Positions 47,452-56,838 of a stretch of 64,000 nucleotides of DNA are shown here, in pieces (position 1 is the stretch's first letter; each line of letters starts with the position of its first letter). The stretch spans positions 124,001-188,000 of the forward strand of contig NZ_AFNK01000071.1 in assembly GCF_000238795.1 (NCBI RefSeq), in the 5' to 3' direction. The translations under genes were made by a program, and so were the position numbers. The notes under the pieces were generated by a model that was given only the letters and a program-made list of their open reading frames with translations, was not told where the DNA came from and did not search any database. The stretch comes from Haemophilus sputorum CCUG 13788 (GTDB lineage Bacteria > Pseudomonadota > Gammaproteobacteria > Enterobacterales > Pasteurellaceae).

Positions 47452-48100
47452 ATTTTGCTCCTCGCATACGACGCTCGATATAACGAATTAAAATGGATAC
47501 CGGCAATAAAATAATCAGATAAAACACAACTAACAAAAATAGCGCTTCATTGGTTTTATAATCCATTCCGATAATTTCTTTTGCCATAAACATGAGTTCT
47601 GCAACAGCGACTGCACTAATTACCGAAGTTTCTTTCATTAAAAATAAGCAATTAGCGCCAATAGCCGGTATCGCAATCGCAAAAGCTTGCGGGAAAATTA
47701 CATAACGAAAAGCTTGCAACGGAGTTAAACCAATGCTTAATGCAGACTCAATCTGCCCTTTAGAAACCGCTTCTAATCCGCCCCGAATCGCTTCAGCCAT
47801 ATAGCTACCACCTAAAAATGCTAAGCCAATAACGCCACAGGTAAAGCCATCGAGCTTGATACCTATTTTCGATAAGCCAAAATAGAGGAAAAAAACTTGA
47901 ATCAATAATGGGGTGTTGCGAGAAAGTTCAATGTACCCTTTTACAATCCAATCGAAAGGTTTAATCCGATAAGTTGTAATCACAGCACATAACAGCCCTA
48001 ACACTAAAGAAATGAAAATGCCCCAAAAGGCAAGATGCAACGTCATAGCTGTCGCATCGACAAAACGAGGTAAAACAGACCAGATATATTCCCAATTCAT
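47441..48100 (-). CDS. Amino-acid ABC transporter permease 1 (HisMQ type)
   Basis: First gene of the importer operon; a 219-aa permease. The contact loop is ESALSIGLTPLQAFRYVIFPQAFAIAIPAIG and the start region MNWEYIWSVLPRFVDATAMTLHLAFWGI is typical. I chose the ATG at 48100; ATG 48112 and GTG 48115 in the same frame are possible. Its end overlaps the second permease gene. Confidence 0.88.
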   Translation of the reverse strand: MNWEYIWSVLPRFVDATAMTLHLAFWGIFISLVLGLLCAVITTYRIKPFDWIVKGYIELSRNTPLLIQVFFLYFGLSKIGIKLDGFTCGVIGLAFLGGSYMAEAIRGGLEAVSKGQIESALSIGLTPLQAFRYVIFPQAFAIAIPAIGANCLFLMKETSVISAVAVAELMFMAKEIIGMDYKTNEALFLLVVFYLIILLPVSILIRYIERRMRGAKYGA

Positions 48101-48197
48101 AACGACATCCATCACTATTGTTATGTAGGAATATTAGAAGAGAACGAATAGAACACAAAAGAATGAAAATATCTTATTTATAATTTTAGGCAATAAA

Positions 48198-48220
48198 AAA
48201 GCGAAGTCTAACTTCGCTTT
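48198..48220 (-). terminator. Terminator of coaE-yacG
   Basis: A perfect 10-bp stem AAAGCGAAGT/ACTTCGCTTT with a 3-nt loop is followed on the minus strand by TTTATT. It lies 6 bp after the yacG stop. Confidence 0.88.
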
Positions 48221-48225
48221 CTCTA

Positions 48226-48408
48226 TTACCAAGATTCTAATTCTCCACTCATTGGCTCATCTTCTACTGCTGCAATGCGCTTTTCTTCATTTGCCCATTC
48301 GCCTAAATCAATCAGCTGGCAGCGCTCACTACAAAATGGGCGATAATGGCTTTCTTTCGCCCAAATCACTTCAGTTTGGCAAGTTGGGCAATTTACAATA
48401 GTTGTCAT
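48226..48408 (-). CDS. yacG: DNA gyrase inhibitor YacG
   Basis: A 60-aa zinc protein that binds GyrB and inhibits gyrase. The four zinc cysteines are in NCPTCQTEV and [17 protein letters not shown] (pattern CxxC-x15-CxxxC). The ATG overlaps the coaE stop by 4 bp. coaE-yacG next to the pil genes is a common gammaproteobacterial order. Confidence 0.95.
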   Translation of the reverse strand: MTTIVNCPTCQTEVIWAKESHYRPFCSERCQLIDLGEWANEEKRIAAVEDEPMSGELESW

Positions 48409-49037
48409 AAAGTTTCCTTTTTCTGTTTCTGTGCAGCTAATGATAAATAACGTTGATGTAATTGTAGCACTTGGGCTTTTAAATTCACTAAATTCTGTGC
48501 TAACGGAAGTGCATTTTCGATAACATCATCTGCATATTGCAAACGGGTTTCTCGATTAACTTGTGCGGCAATGATTTGCTTAACCGTTTCAAGCGCACTC
48601 CCATCACGCTCTGTGGTTCTAGCAATTTGTACTTCCATTGGCACATCCACAACTAGCACTCTGTCGCATAACGTTGTTAACTGATTTTCAATTAGCAGTG
48701 GCACAACTAATAAAAGATAAGGGGCTTCCACTGCCTGTATTTGGGCTAACATTTCTGTTCGAATCGCTGGATGCAGTAAGTTATTTAACCACTCTTTTTC
48801 TGCTGGATGTCCAAAAATATATGAGCGTAAATAAGCCCGATTGAGCTCGCCTTTCTCATTTAATACAGATTCACCAAAATGATCAGCAATTTTTGCAAGT
48901 AATGGCGAACCTTTCTCCACCACAGTTCTTGCCACTACATCAGCATCGACTATCGATACACCCAGTTCAGTAAAGAGATTGGCAATTAAACTTTTCCCAC
49001 TACCAATTCCACCAGTTAACCCCACTACATAGCGCAT
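48405..49037 (-). CDS. coaE: Dephospho-CoA kinase
   Basis: Last step of coenzyme A synthesis. It has 210 aa. The P-loop is [11 protein letters not shown], then [11 protein letters not shown], the [10 protein letters not shown] strand and [16 protein letters not shown]. It lies 68 bp downstream of pilD on the same strand and may be transcribed from it or from its own promoter. Confidence 0.96.
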   Translation of the reverse strand: MRYVVGLTGGIGSGKSLIANLFTELGVSIVDADVVARTVVEKGSPLLAKIADHFGESVLNEKGELNRAYLRSYIFGHPAEKEWLNNLLHPAIRTEMLAQIQAVEAPYLLLVVPLLIENQLTTLCDRVLVVDVPMEVQIARTTERDGSALETVKQIIAAQVNRETRLQYADDVIENALPLAQNLVNLKAQVLQLHQRYLSLAAQKQKKETL

Positions 49038-49105
49038 AACGTCTCCTTATTATCGGTGCGTATCTTAGCACTTGTTCAAGTGTAACGCGAATTTCCTAAT
49101 CGGTT

Positions 49106-49732
49106 TTAGAGGAGAAATACCACTGCCAAACTGATAAAAGGAATAAACGGCAAGCGGTCAATTTTTTGCTGCGTTTTACAAAAAACAATCAGTGCAAAAA
49201 ACAAACCAAAGAGGCAAGCAAATAGAATAACTTGGAGCATTTCCGTAACCGAAAAAAGCGGAGAAACAGCAATAAAAAGTAAGCTATCTCCCATTCCAAA
49301 GCTCTCTGTTCGGCGAAATAACAATAGTAGTAAAGTTAAACCCGTAAAAAAGCATATTGTAAAAATTAATGTATCAATTTGCGGAATAGGTTGTAATAAC
49401 GCCAATACAAAAATAACCGAAATATATCGGCTATCTGTTAAGTAATAATAGCTATCGAGTAAAGCAAGAAAATAGAGCAACATCCATAAAAAGGCAACAA
49501 TAGGATTTTCATGTATGAAGGCAAATAATGGGAATAACCACCAAATACTTTTTGCCCATGGCATTGATTTTGGTTTTAAACGGGAGTGTTGTTTAAAATG
49601 CGAAAACGTTTCAATATTTCCTCGTAAAAATTGATAATCTTGAAAAACTTGCCGATTAATTCGTTCACAAAATCGATTCAAATCCCAGCGACACCAAATT
49701 GCAAAACAAAGTGAAAAAATGACCGCTTGCAT
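49106..49732 (-). CDS. pilD: Type IV prepilin peptidase PilD (short form)
   Basis: Inner-membrane aspartic protease that cleaves the PilA leader. The 208-aa frame keeps both catalytic aspartates: ALLDSYYYLTDSRY and the FGMGDSLL (GxGD) motif. The N-terminal cytoplasmic methylation domain with its CxxC zinc pairs, present in Pseudomonas PilD, is absent. Short PilD proteins are usual in Pasteurellaceae. The start at 49732 has GGTGGG and lies 4 bp after the pilC stop; a longer frame to 49801 overlaps pilC. Confidence 0.85.
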   Translation of the reverse strand: MQAVIFSLCFAIWCRWDLNRFCERINRQVFQDYQFLRGNIETFSHFKQHSRLKPKSMPWAKSIWWLFPLFAFIHENPIVAFLWMLLYFLALLDSYYYLTDSRYISVIFVLALLQPIPQIDTLIFTICFFTGLTLLLLLFRRTESFGMGDSLLFIAVSPLFSVTEMLQVILFACLFGLFFALIVFCKTQQKIDRLPFIPFISLAVVFLL

Positions 49733-49736
49733 AAAC

Positions 49737-50933
49737 TTATCCCACCAAACTTCCCATATCAAAAATCGGTAAATACAAACCGATAATAATAGTGCCCACA
49801 ATTACCCCCATGATTAACATCAACATAGGTTCTAGCATTTGAGAAAGCATATCTATTTGATGATCTAATTGCTGTTGATAAATTTCACTTACATGCTCAC
49901 ACATCATAGCCAATTTACCGCTTTTCTCACCAATGGCGATCATCTGAACCACTTGTGTAGTAAAAACCGCAGGATTTAATCCTTCTGCAAAAGAATAACC
50001 TTGTGAGAGTAATCGACTCATCCAATGAATTTCTTGTTCAAGTATTTTGTCAGTTTGTTTTTCAGATAAAAAAGACGTTAATATTAAACTTAACCGAATA
50101 TGCGCATTGAGCATCAATGCCACATTTTGCGTAAAATAAATAATACGCGCCTGCTGAATAATCTGAGAAAAGATTGGAATATGCGCAATCATTTTTGTTT
50201 TTAGCTTTTTAAGTACATCACTTATTTGGTTAATGCCAAATAACAATCCAATTATCAATAAACTAATAATTAGCCATAAAACACCATGTTCTCTCAACAA
50301 TTGAGAGAGCCTAAATAAAACCTCTGTAATAAATGGCAGGCTTTGTTCTTTTCCTTGATAAAGTTCAGCAAATGACGGCACGATAAAAATTAACATCGCC
50401 AATGAAAGTAAAAAAGAAACTACTAAAATAAAGATAGGGTAAAACAAGACTCGTTTTACTTTTTTAAAGATTTTTTCTGACTTTAACCGCGCTTGAACAA
50501 TATTATCTAGCATTTTTGCTAAACCACCTGTCTTTTCCGCCATTTTAATCAGCTGAATTTCTTGATTAGAAAGGTATTTAGCTTGTTTTTCTAACGCATG
50601 AGAAAAAGGGAAACCTGCATCCACTTGTGAAATAACATTATTTAACCAATTAAATAACGGAATGTTTTCAAGGCCATCTAAAATTAAATGCAGACTTTGT
50701 TTTAATGGCATCGCTGCATTTAATAATAAACTCAATTGTAATAAACATTGTGTTACTTCTGATTTCTTTGGTTTAGTTGCTAAAATAAAATTACGGCGAA
50801 TAAAAATCGGCAAATAACCTTTTGCCAGTAAAACTTGTTCTACAGCTTCACTATTTTTTGCCAACATTTTTCCACGTTGAATACGCTGGTGACGATCAGT
50901 TGCTTTCCAATCAAATTGAGCAATTTTAAACAT
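49737..50933 (-). CDS. pilC: Type IV pilus inner-membrane platform protein PilC
   Basis: GspF/PilC-family protein, 398 aa, with two repeated cytoplasmic T2SSF domains and three membrane helices (about 165-190, 215-240 and 370-392). Repeated motifs are FPFSHALEKQAKYLSNQEIQLIKMAEKTGGLAKML and YSFAEGLNPAVFTTQVVQMIAIGEKSGKLAMM. It overlaps the end of pilB by 8 bp and precedes pilD. In Pasteurellaceae this system drives DNA uptake as well as piliation. Confidence 0.93.
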   Translation of the reverse strand: MFKIAQFDWKATDRHQRIQRGKMLAKNSEAVEQVLLAKGYLPIFIRRNFILATKPKKSEVTQCLLQLSLLLNAAMPLKQSLHLILDGLENIPLFNWLNNVISQVDAGFPFSHALEKQAKYLSNQEIQLIKMAEKTGGLAKMLDNIVQARLKSEKIFKKVKRVLFYPIFILVVSFLLSLAMLIFIVPSFAELYQGKEQSLPFITEVLFRLSQLLREHGVLWLIISLLIIGLLFGINQISDVLKKLKTKMIAHIPIFSQIIQQARIIYFTQNVALMLNAHIRLSLILTSFLSEKQTDKILEQEIHWMSRLLSQGYSFAEGLNPAVFTTQVVQMIAIGEKSGKLAMMCEHVSEIYQQQLDHQIDMLSQMLEPMLMLIMGVIVGTIIIGLYLPIFDMGSLVG

Positions 50934-52314
50934 AGCCTAACACCCGAGAAATTTCAGCTTCATTCGTTTCTCCCGTACATAGTTTTTGTTCTGCGCTCTC
51001 TCTTAACGTTTGGAAATCTAAACAAGCGGTCGATTTTTCAAAAGTTTTATCATTTTTTGCAAAAAATTGATAAACCCCAGTTCTGCCTTTATAGCCTTGA
51101 TGACACTCTGCACAACCTTGACCAGCACAATGAACACAACATTTTCTAACCAGCCGCTGCGCAATCACTAACAACAGTGCATTTTCTAATTCATAATCTT
51201 TAATACCTAATTGCAACAACCGCTCAAACGCTGAAGGTGCATCATTAGTATGCAATGTAGAAAGTACTAAATGCCCTGTTTGCGCAGCTCGAAGCGCCAT
51301 TTCTGCACTCTCTTCGTCTCGAATTTCACCTAACATAATAATGTCTGGATCTTGTCGTAAAAAAGTGCGCAACAACTGGCTAAAATCAAGTGAAATCCCT
51401 CGATTGACTTGCGTTTGAATAATGCCCTCAATCTCAATTTCAATAGGATCTTCTGCTGTTAAAATATGCTTATCCGGCTGGTTTAAATGGCTTAATGCAC
51501 TATATAGCGTAATACTTTTACCACTCCCAGTAGGTCCTGTGACTAAAATTAACCCCTGTGGTTGTGCTAAAGCATTTAATAAACTGGATTTCTGCGATTC
51601 CGTGAGTCCTAGCGTTAAAAAATCAAAATGAGTCGGCTTATTTTTTTGTAATCGTAAAACTAATTTCTCACCATATGCCGTTGGTAAAGTTGAAACGCGA
51701 AAATCTAAGGTTTCTGCCAATGTAGTTTTAAAGCTAAACTGGCCATCTTGCGGTAAGCGAGATTCACTAATATCTAGTTTGGCCAATAGTTTAATACGGG
51801 AAATCATGCGGCTAGCAAATTGCTGTGAATAGGTTTTATAAAGATGCAATACGCCATCAATTCTTAAACGAACCACTAAATCTTGCTTTTTCGGCTCAAT
51901 GTGAATATCTGAAACATTTTCTTTTAAACAATATTTAAAAAGCTTCTCTAGTACTTGAATAATGGGGTCTTGATAATCAATGTTCTCTTCTTCACTCACA
52001 ATTTGATAATGCGCAATCTCATCTATTTCTTCATTAACGGACTCCTCATGCGATAACAAGCTCAATAGTCGTTTTAGTTCCAAAGAGGAAATCAAAACGG
52101 GCTCAATTTGTTTATGTGCAATAAATGCAAAAATTTCACAAGCGTTGAGATTATTTTCGTTATCTATTGCTAACCAAAGGGTTTCATGATCTTCTTTTAA
52201 TGGAATCGCCAAATAGCGCAATAAAATGTTCTTTTCATGGCAATTTTTTGTCCATTGCTGTTCTGAAATTTCAAAGATTCTTTGGTTTTGAATATCACAA
52301 ACCGAGTAAGACAT
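50926..52314 (-). CDS. pilB: Type IV pilus assembly ATPase PilB
   Basis: Hexameric extension ATPase, about 462 aa. The Walker A is VTGPTGSGKSITLYSAL, the Asp box EDPIEIEIEGIIQTQVN, Walker B IIMLGEIRDEESAEMALRAAQTGHLVLSTLHTND, and the tetracysteine zinc site is CCVHCAGQGCAECHQGYKGRTGVY. The start at 52314 has AAGGAA six bases upstream; 52332 is an alternative. An exact USS lies at 51022-51030. It follows pilA by 28 bp. Confidence 0.94.
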   Translation of the reverse strand: MSYSVCDIQNQRIFEISEQQWTKNCHEKNILLRYLAIPLKEDHETLWLAIDNENNLNACEIFAFIAHKQIEPVLISSLELKRLLSLLSHEESVNEEIDEIAHYQIVSEEENIDYQDPIIQVLEKLFKYCLKENVSDIHIEPKKQDLVVRLRIDGVLHLYKTYSQQFASRMISRIKLLAKLDISESRLPQDGQFSFKTTLAETLDFRVSTLPTAYGEKLVLRLQKNKPTHFDFLTLGLTESQKSSLLNALAQPQGLILVTGPTGSGKSITLYSALSHLNQPDKHILTAEDPIEIEIEGIIQTQVNRGISLDFSQLLRTFLRQDPDIIMLGEIRDEESAEMALRAAQTGHLVLSTLHTNDAPSAFERLLQLGIKDYELENALLLVIAQRLVRKCCVHCAGQGCAECHQGYKGRTGVYQFFAKNDKTFEKSTACLDFQTLRESAEQKLCTGETNEAEISRVLGYV

Positions 52315-52342
52315 TTTGATTTCCTTATTCATTACCTAAGCT

Positions 52343-52813
52343 TTAATTTGTGCCAGAGCTTGCCGTTGTTGCGCCACAGAAATTCGCAGGGAATATCCCT
52401 ACATCTTCTCCTTTACAACTGGTTGTCCAACTAATCGTATTGGCATTAAATTTTGGCGTCATCGCATAACTATAGCCGTTAAGACTTCCCTTACCGGTTA
52501 CGGTAATCACACCACTCACTACAGAAACACTAGCTAAATATTTAGAATCATCTGCCGAGGTTTTATTTGCTTGAACACCATTTGAACCGCCAGAACAACT
52601 AGCCACATTGTTAGTGTTATAAATACAAATTTCCACATCCGATTTATACGTAGAAGAAGCCTGTAATAACTCAGACAGCGCAGCCTTTTTGGTGTAATTA
52701 CTGTATGCCGGAATCGCTATCGTTGCCAAAATGGCAATAATGGCGATAACAATCATCAGTTCAATTAAAGTAAATGCCCGCTGAAGCGGTTTTGTCATAA
52801 ATGAAAAATGCAT
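52343..52813 (-). CDS. pilA: Type IV pilin PilA
   Basis: Major pilin or competence pseudopilin, 156 aa from the ATG at 52813, which has AAAGGAAC at the right distance. The leader is basic ([13 protein letters not shown]), followed by the mature N-terminus [39 protein letters not shown]. The residue before the cleavage site is Ala, not the usual Gly. Glu at mature position 5 is kept. A C-terminal disulfide loop [14 protein letters not shown] is visible, and a second [11 protein letters not shown] pair. It heads pilABCD behind a CRP-S site. Confidence 0.93.
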   Translation of the reverse strand: MHFSFMTKPLQRAFTLIELMIVIAIIAILATIAIPAYSNYTKKAALSELLQASSTYKSDVEICIYNTNNVASCSGGSNGVQANKTSADDSKYLASVSVVSGVITVTGKGSLNGYSYAMTPKFNANTISWTTSCKGEDVGIFPANFCGATTASSGTN

Positions 52814-52894
52814 AAAAGTTCCTTTATTAAGCGTGCCATTCACGCGGCGCTAGTTTGCAAGTTTTCGAATTTTTTGCGAGAAAGGCTTTTCAAA

Positions 52895-52916
52895 TTTTCG
52901 AGCGAGATCGCAGAAA
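52895..52916 (-). promoter_or_regulatory. CRP-S (competence regulatory element) site of pilABCD
   Basis: On the minus strand TTTC-TGCGA-TCTCGC-TCGAAAA matches the CRP-S consensus TTTTGCGA-TCTAGA-TCGCAAA in its diagnostic TGCGA half-site and has one change in the other half. CRP-S sites need both CRP and Sxy and control DNA-uptake genes in H. influenzae and relatives. It lies 82 bp before the pilA start and 76 bp before radA on the other strand. Confidence 0.8.
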
Positions 52917-52991
52917 TAATTTAGAGGCATGTTTATTTATTCAGTGAAAATTGCTATTATCTGGCTGTTTTTACAGATTATTGGGGATGAT

Positions 52992-54374
52992 ATGGCTAAA
53001 GCACCGAAAACTGCCTATGTGTGTAATGATTGTGGCGCAGAATACTCAAAATGGATGGGGCAATGTAAAGAGTGTCTTTCTTGGAATACTATTAGCGAAG
53101 TTCGCTTAATTTCAGCCAAAGAGAATAAATCAAAAGGCGATCGTTTTAGCGGTTATGCGGGTGAAACTTCGGGCAAAGTTCAAGCGCTTTCAGAAATTAG
53201 CTTACAAGAAGTGCCAAGATTTAGCAGTGGCTTTCAAGAGTTAGATCGTGTGTTAGGTGGTGGTGTCGTTCCCGGTTCAGCAATTCTTATTGGCGGTCAT
53301 CCCGGTGCGGGAAAATCTACATTATTACTACAAGTCATGTGTGGCTTATCTCAAGCTTTACCTACCTTATATGTAACAGGCGAAGAATCTCTTCAACAAG
53401 TGGCGATGCGAGCCAATCGCTTAGGTTTACCGACTGAACATTTGAAAATGCTTTCAGAAACTTCTGTTGAACATATTTGTAATATTGCTGATCAAGAAAA
53501 ACCTAAACTGATGGTTATCGACTCTATTCAAGTGATGCATTTAGCGGATATTCAATCTTCCCCAGGTTCAGTCGCCCAAGTGCGAGAATGTGCAGCATTT
53601 CTTACCCGTTATGCCAAAACAAGACAAGTGGCGATTATTATGGTTGGTCACGTGACTAAAGATGGGACGATTGCTGGCCCGAAAGTATTGGAACATGCGA
53701 TTGATGCCTCACTCTTACTGGAAGGTGAATCTGATTCACGGTTTAGAACTTTGCGTTCGCAAAAAAACCGTTTTGGTGCAGTAAATGAGTTAGGTGTTTT
53801 TGCGATGACGGAGCAAGGACTGAAAGAAGTCAAAAACCCTTCTGCCATCTTTTTAAGCCGTAGTGATGAACAAGTGGCAGGTAGTTCCGTCATGGTATTA
53901 TGGGAAGGAACCAGACCACTTTTAGTCGAAATTCAGGCATTAGTCGATCATTCCATGCTTGCCAATCCACGCCGTGTAGCTGTTGGGCTAGATCATAACC
54001 GTCTTTCACTACTATTGGCCGTATTACACCGCCACGGTGGTTTACAAATGTCGGATCAGGATGTCTTCGTTAATGTAGTAGGTGGGGTAAAAGTCACCGA
54101 AACCAGCGCAGATTTAGCCTTGATCTTGGCGTTGATTTCTAGCTTTAGAAATCGCCCACTACCACAAGATTTAGTGGTTTTTGGCGAAGTGGGATTAGCA
54201 GGAGAAATTCGCCCTGTACCCAGTGGACAAGAGCGAATTTCTGAAGCTGCAAAACATGGCTTTAAACGTGCTATTGTGCCTTATGCCAATGCACCGAAAA
54301 AAGCGATTAAAGGCATGGAAGTGATTACCGTGAAAAAACTTAGTGATGCACTTGATATCATTGGTAACCTTTAA
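52992..54374 (+). CDS. radA: DNA repair protein RadA
   Basis: RecA-like branch-migration ATPase in recombination and transformation. It has 460 aa. The N-terminal zinc finger is CNDCGAEYSKWMGQCKEC, Walker A is GGHPGAGKST, the KNRFG motif lies in RSQKNRFGAVNELGVF, and the C-terminal Lon-like domain contains GGLQMSDQDVFVNVVGGVKVTE. The start at 52992 follows TTGGGGATGAT; the frame extends to 52929 without family support. It is divergent from pilA and might share regulation from the CRP-S region. Confidence 0.95.
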   Translation: MAKAPKTAYVCNDCGAEYSKWMGQCKECLSWNTISEVRLISAKENKSKGDRFSGYAGETSGKVQALSEISLQEVPRFSSGFQELDRVLGGGVVPGSAILIGGHPGAGKSTLLLQVMCGLSQALPTLYVTGEESLQQVAMRANRLGLPTEHLKMLSETSVEHICNIADQEKPKLMVIDSIQVMHLADIQSSPGSVAQVRECAAFLTRYAKTRQVAIIMVGHVTKDGTIAGPKVLEHAIDASLLLEGESDSRFRTLRSQKNRFGAVNELGVFAMTEQGLKEVKNPSAIFLSRSDEQVAGSSVMVLWEGTRPLLVEIQALVDHSMLANPRRVAVGLDHNRLSLLLAVLHRHGGLQMSDQDVFVNVVGGVKVTETSADLALILALISSFRNRPLPQDLVVFGEVGLAGEIRPVPSGQERISEAAKHGFKRAIVPYANAPKKAIKGMEVITVKKLSDALDIIGNL

Positions 54375-54377
54375 CGC

Positions 54378-54884
54378 CTATTTAGGGCTTTTGCGTTCAA
54401 AAATCATAAATTGGCAGGCATAAGCGTTTTGCTCATCCGCTTCGACGCGCTCTGAACTTATTTGCTGCCAATTTTCTTCATCAAACTCAAAGTAAGTATC
54501 GCCTGTAATCTCAGCTTGAATTTCGGTCAAATAAAGGCGTTTAGCCATCGGTAGTGCTTGTTTAAACAGCTCGCCTCCACCGATGATCATCACTTCAAAA
54601 TTGGCATCATCAGCATTTGCAAAACGTTGTGCAATTTCGACCGCTTGTTCTAAGTTAGTGGCAGAATATGCGCCTTCTACGGCAAAACCTGAACGAGAAA
54701 GAATAATATTAGGGCGCTTAGGCAATAAGCGTCCGATAGATTCATAAGTTTTACGCCCCATAATCACGGGCTTTTCTAATGTATTTTGACGAAACCAAGC
54801 TAAATCTCGTGGTAAATGCCACGGCATTTGGTTCTCTTTTCCGATGATATGATTTTGAGTCCGTGCAACAATTAAACTAATCAT
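54378..54884 (-). CDS. folA: Dihydrofolate reductase
   Basis: Reduces dihydrofolate with NADPH. It has 168 aa. It begins MISLIVARTQNHIIGKENQMPWHLPRDLAWFRQNT, with WHLPRDL holding the acidic active-site residue, then VIMGRKTYESIGRLLPKRPNIILSR and MIIGGGELFKQALP. It is convergent with radA with only 3 bp between stops. An exact USS lies inside at 54640. Confidence 0.96.
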   Translation of the reverse strand: MISLIVARTQNHIIGKENQMPWHLPRDLAWFRQNTLEKPVIMGRKTYESIGRLLPKRPNIILSRSGFAVEGAYSATNLEQAVEIAQRFANADDANFEVMIIGGGELFKQALPMAKRLYLTEIQAEITGDTYFEFDEENWQQISSERVEADEQNAYACQFMIFERKSPK

Positions 54885-54975
54885 GAATTTCTTCCGTTTT
54901 CTAAAAAATTACGCGTGATTTTAACAAACAAAAGTGCTACTTTTGCAAAAATTTCACGACTTATTTGAGGCAATA

Positions 54976-56067
54976 ATGAAAAAAACAATTGTAATTAAAT
55001 TTGGCACCAGCACGCTTACTCATGGCCAAAAAAGTTTAAGCCGTCCATATATGCTGGAATTAGTAAAACAAATTGCCCAATTACACCAACACCACCGTGT
55101 GATTGTTGTAACCTCCGGCGCTGCTGCCGCTGGAAGAGATTATTTAGGCCATCCGGAATTACCAAAAACTTTAGCCAATAAACAAATGCTGGCTGCCGTA
55201 GGGCAAAGTCAGTTAATTCGCACTTGGGAAAGCTTGTTCGATATTTATGGTATTCATATTGGGCAAATATTACTTACTCGTGCGGACATTGATGATCGCG
55301 AACGTTTTTTAAATGCGCGTGATACGCTTAACGCCCTACTTGAACACGGGATTATCCCCGTCATCAATGAAAACGATACCGTTGCTACCGAAGAATTTAA
55401 AGTGGGCGATAACGATAACCTTTCCGCCCTTGTTGCGATACTTGCGCAAGCAGATCAACTTTATCTATTAACCGACCAAGAGGGCTTATTTAGTGCCGAC
55501 CCTCGTAAAGATCCAAATGCGATGCTACTTTCCGTCGTTGAGAAAATTACTCCGCATATCCGTGAAATTGCTGGCGGTAGCTCAACAGGCCTTGGTACAG
55601 GTGGAATGAGCACCAAAATTATCGCGGCTGATATTGCCACGCGTTCAGGCGTCGAAACTATTATCGCTTCTGGTTCACGTGAAAATGTATTGGTTGATTT
55701 AGCCAACGGCAAAGCTATTGGTAGTAAATTTTTAGTCCAATCCGACCGCTTGGAAGGCAGAAAACAGTGGCTATTTGCCGCCCCACAAGTGGGGTCTATT
55801 TATGTTGATAGCGGTGCCGAAACTGCGCTATCTGCACATAAATCATTATTACCCGTTGGAATTACTCAAATTAAAGGGGAATTCTCTCGCGGTGAAGTCG
55901 TGAAAATTTTTAATGCAGATGGTAAAGCACTTGCTATCGGGCTGACTCGTTACAGTAGCGATGACTTGGCACGTATTAAGGGCAAAAAATCACAAGATAT
56001 TGAAATTATTCTAGGTTATGAATTTGGTTCAGTCGCTTTACATAGTGACGAAATGGTTGTTTATTGA
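54976..56067 (+). CDS. proB: Glutamate 5-kinase
   Basis: First enzyme of proline synthesis. The protein has 363 aa. The amino-acid-kinase domain has [50 protein letters not shown] and [20 protein letters not shown]-terminal PUA domain starts near residue 275. The start at 54976 follows TGAGGC; the frame reaches 54934 without support. Operon with yfcA and nth. Confidence 0.95.
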   Translation: MKKTIVIKFGTSTLTHGQKSLSRPYMLELVKQIAQLHQHHRVIVVTSGAAAAGRDYLGHPELPKTLANKQMLAAVGQSQLIRTWESLFDIYGIHIGQILLTRADIDDRERFLNARDTLNALLEHGIIPVINENDTVATEEFKVGDNDNLSALVAILAQADQLYLLTDQEGLFSADPRKDPNAMLLSVVEKITPHIREIAGGSSTGLGTGGMSTKIIAADIATRSGVETIIASGSRENVLVDLANGKAIGSKFLVQSDRLEGRKQWLFAAPQVGSIYVDSGAETALSAHKSLLPVGITQIKGEFSRGEVVKIFNADGKALAIGLTRYSSDDLARIKGKKSQDIEIILGYEFGSVALHSDEMVVY

Positions 56068-56074
56068 GGTTTAA

Positions 56075-56836
56075 ATGGAAATCTCTATTGAGCTTTTAGC
56101 GCTACTCTTTTCGGTAGCTACTTTTGCAGGTTTTATTGATGCTATCGCAGGGGGTGGCGGATTACTTACCATCCCTGCTTTGCTTGCAACAGGCATGCCG
56201 CCTGCCATTGCATTGGGCACCAATAAATTACAAGCCTGTGGCGGTTCTTTTTCAGCATCACTCTATTTTGTAAGAAAAAAAGCGGTGAACTTGCGTGAAA
56301 TCCTTTTACTCATTGCCTTAACTTTTTTAGGTGCGGCAATCGGTTCAATTTTAGTTCAACGCATTGATGTACAATCGCTTAAAGTATTTTTGCCGTTTTT
56401 AGTACTCGCAATTGGGTTGTATTTTTTATTTGCACCTAGCATTGGTGATGATGATAAGAAACAACGGATTAGCTATCCACTTTTTGCGGTATTAGTGGGT
56501 GCTACAATTGGTTTTTACGATGGTGTTTTTGGTCCTGCTGCTGGCTCATTTTATACGCTTTCTTTTGTGTTATTACTTGGTTTTAACTTAACCAAAGCCG
56601 TCGCCCATGCAAAAGTACTAAACTTTACTTCAAATTTAGCCTCGCTCATCTTCTTTATTTTAGGTGGTGCAGTCATTTGGCAAGTTGGTATTGTGATGAT
56701 AATAGGTCAATTTATCGGCGGTACGCTGGGGGCTAGAATGGTTGTTACGAAAGGTAAGCGCTTAATTCGTCCAATGTTAGTGACAATTTCATTTTTAATG
56801 GTTGCAAAAATGCTCTACGACCAAGGATTTTTCTAA
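56075..56836 (+). CDS. yfcA: TauE/SafE family membrane permease (YfcA-like)
   Basis: A 253-aa inner-membrane protein of the sulfite/anion exporter family with about eight helices. Repeat motifs are GFIDAIAGGGGLLTIPALLATGMPPAIALGTNKLQA and GFYDGVFGPAAGSFYTLSFVLLLGFNLTKAVAHAKVLNFTSN. The substrate is unknown. It lies 7 bp after proB and 2 bp before nth. Confidence 0.88.
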   Translation: MEISIELLALLFSVATFAGFIDAIAGGGGLLTIPALLATGMPPAIALGTNKLQACGGSFSASLYFVRKKAVNLREILLLIALTFLGAAIGSILVQRIDVQSLKVFLPFLVLAIGLYFLFAPSIGDDDKKQRISYPLFAVLVGATIGFYDGVFGPAAGSFYTLSFVLLLGFNLTKAVAHAKVLNFTSNLASLIFFILGGAVIWQVGIVMIIGQFIGGTLGARMVVTKGKRLIRPMLVTISFLMVAKMLYDQGFF

Positions 56837-56838
56837 AC

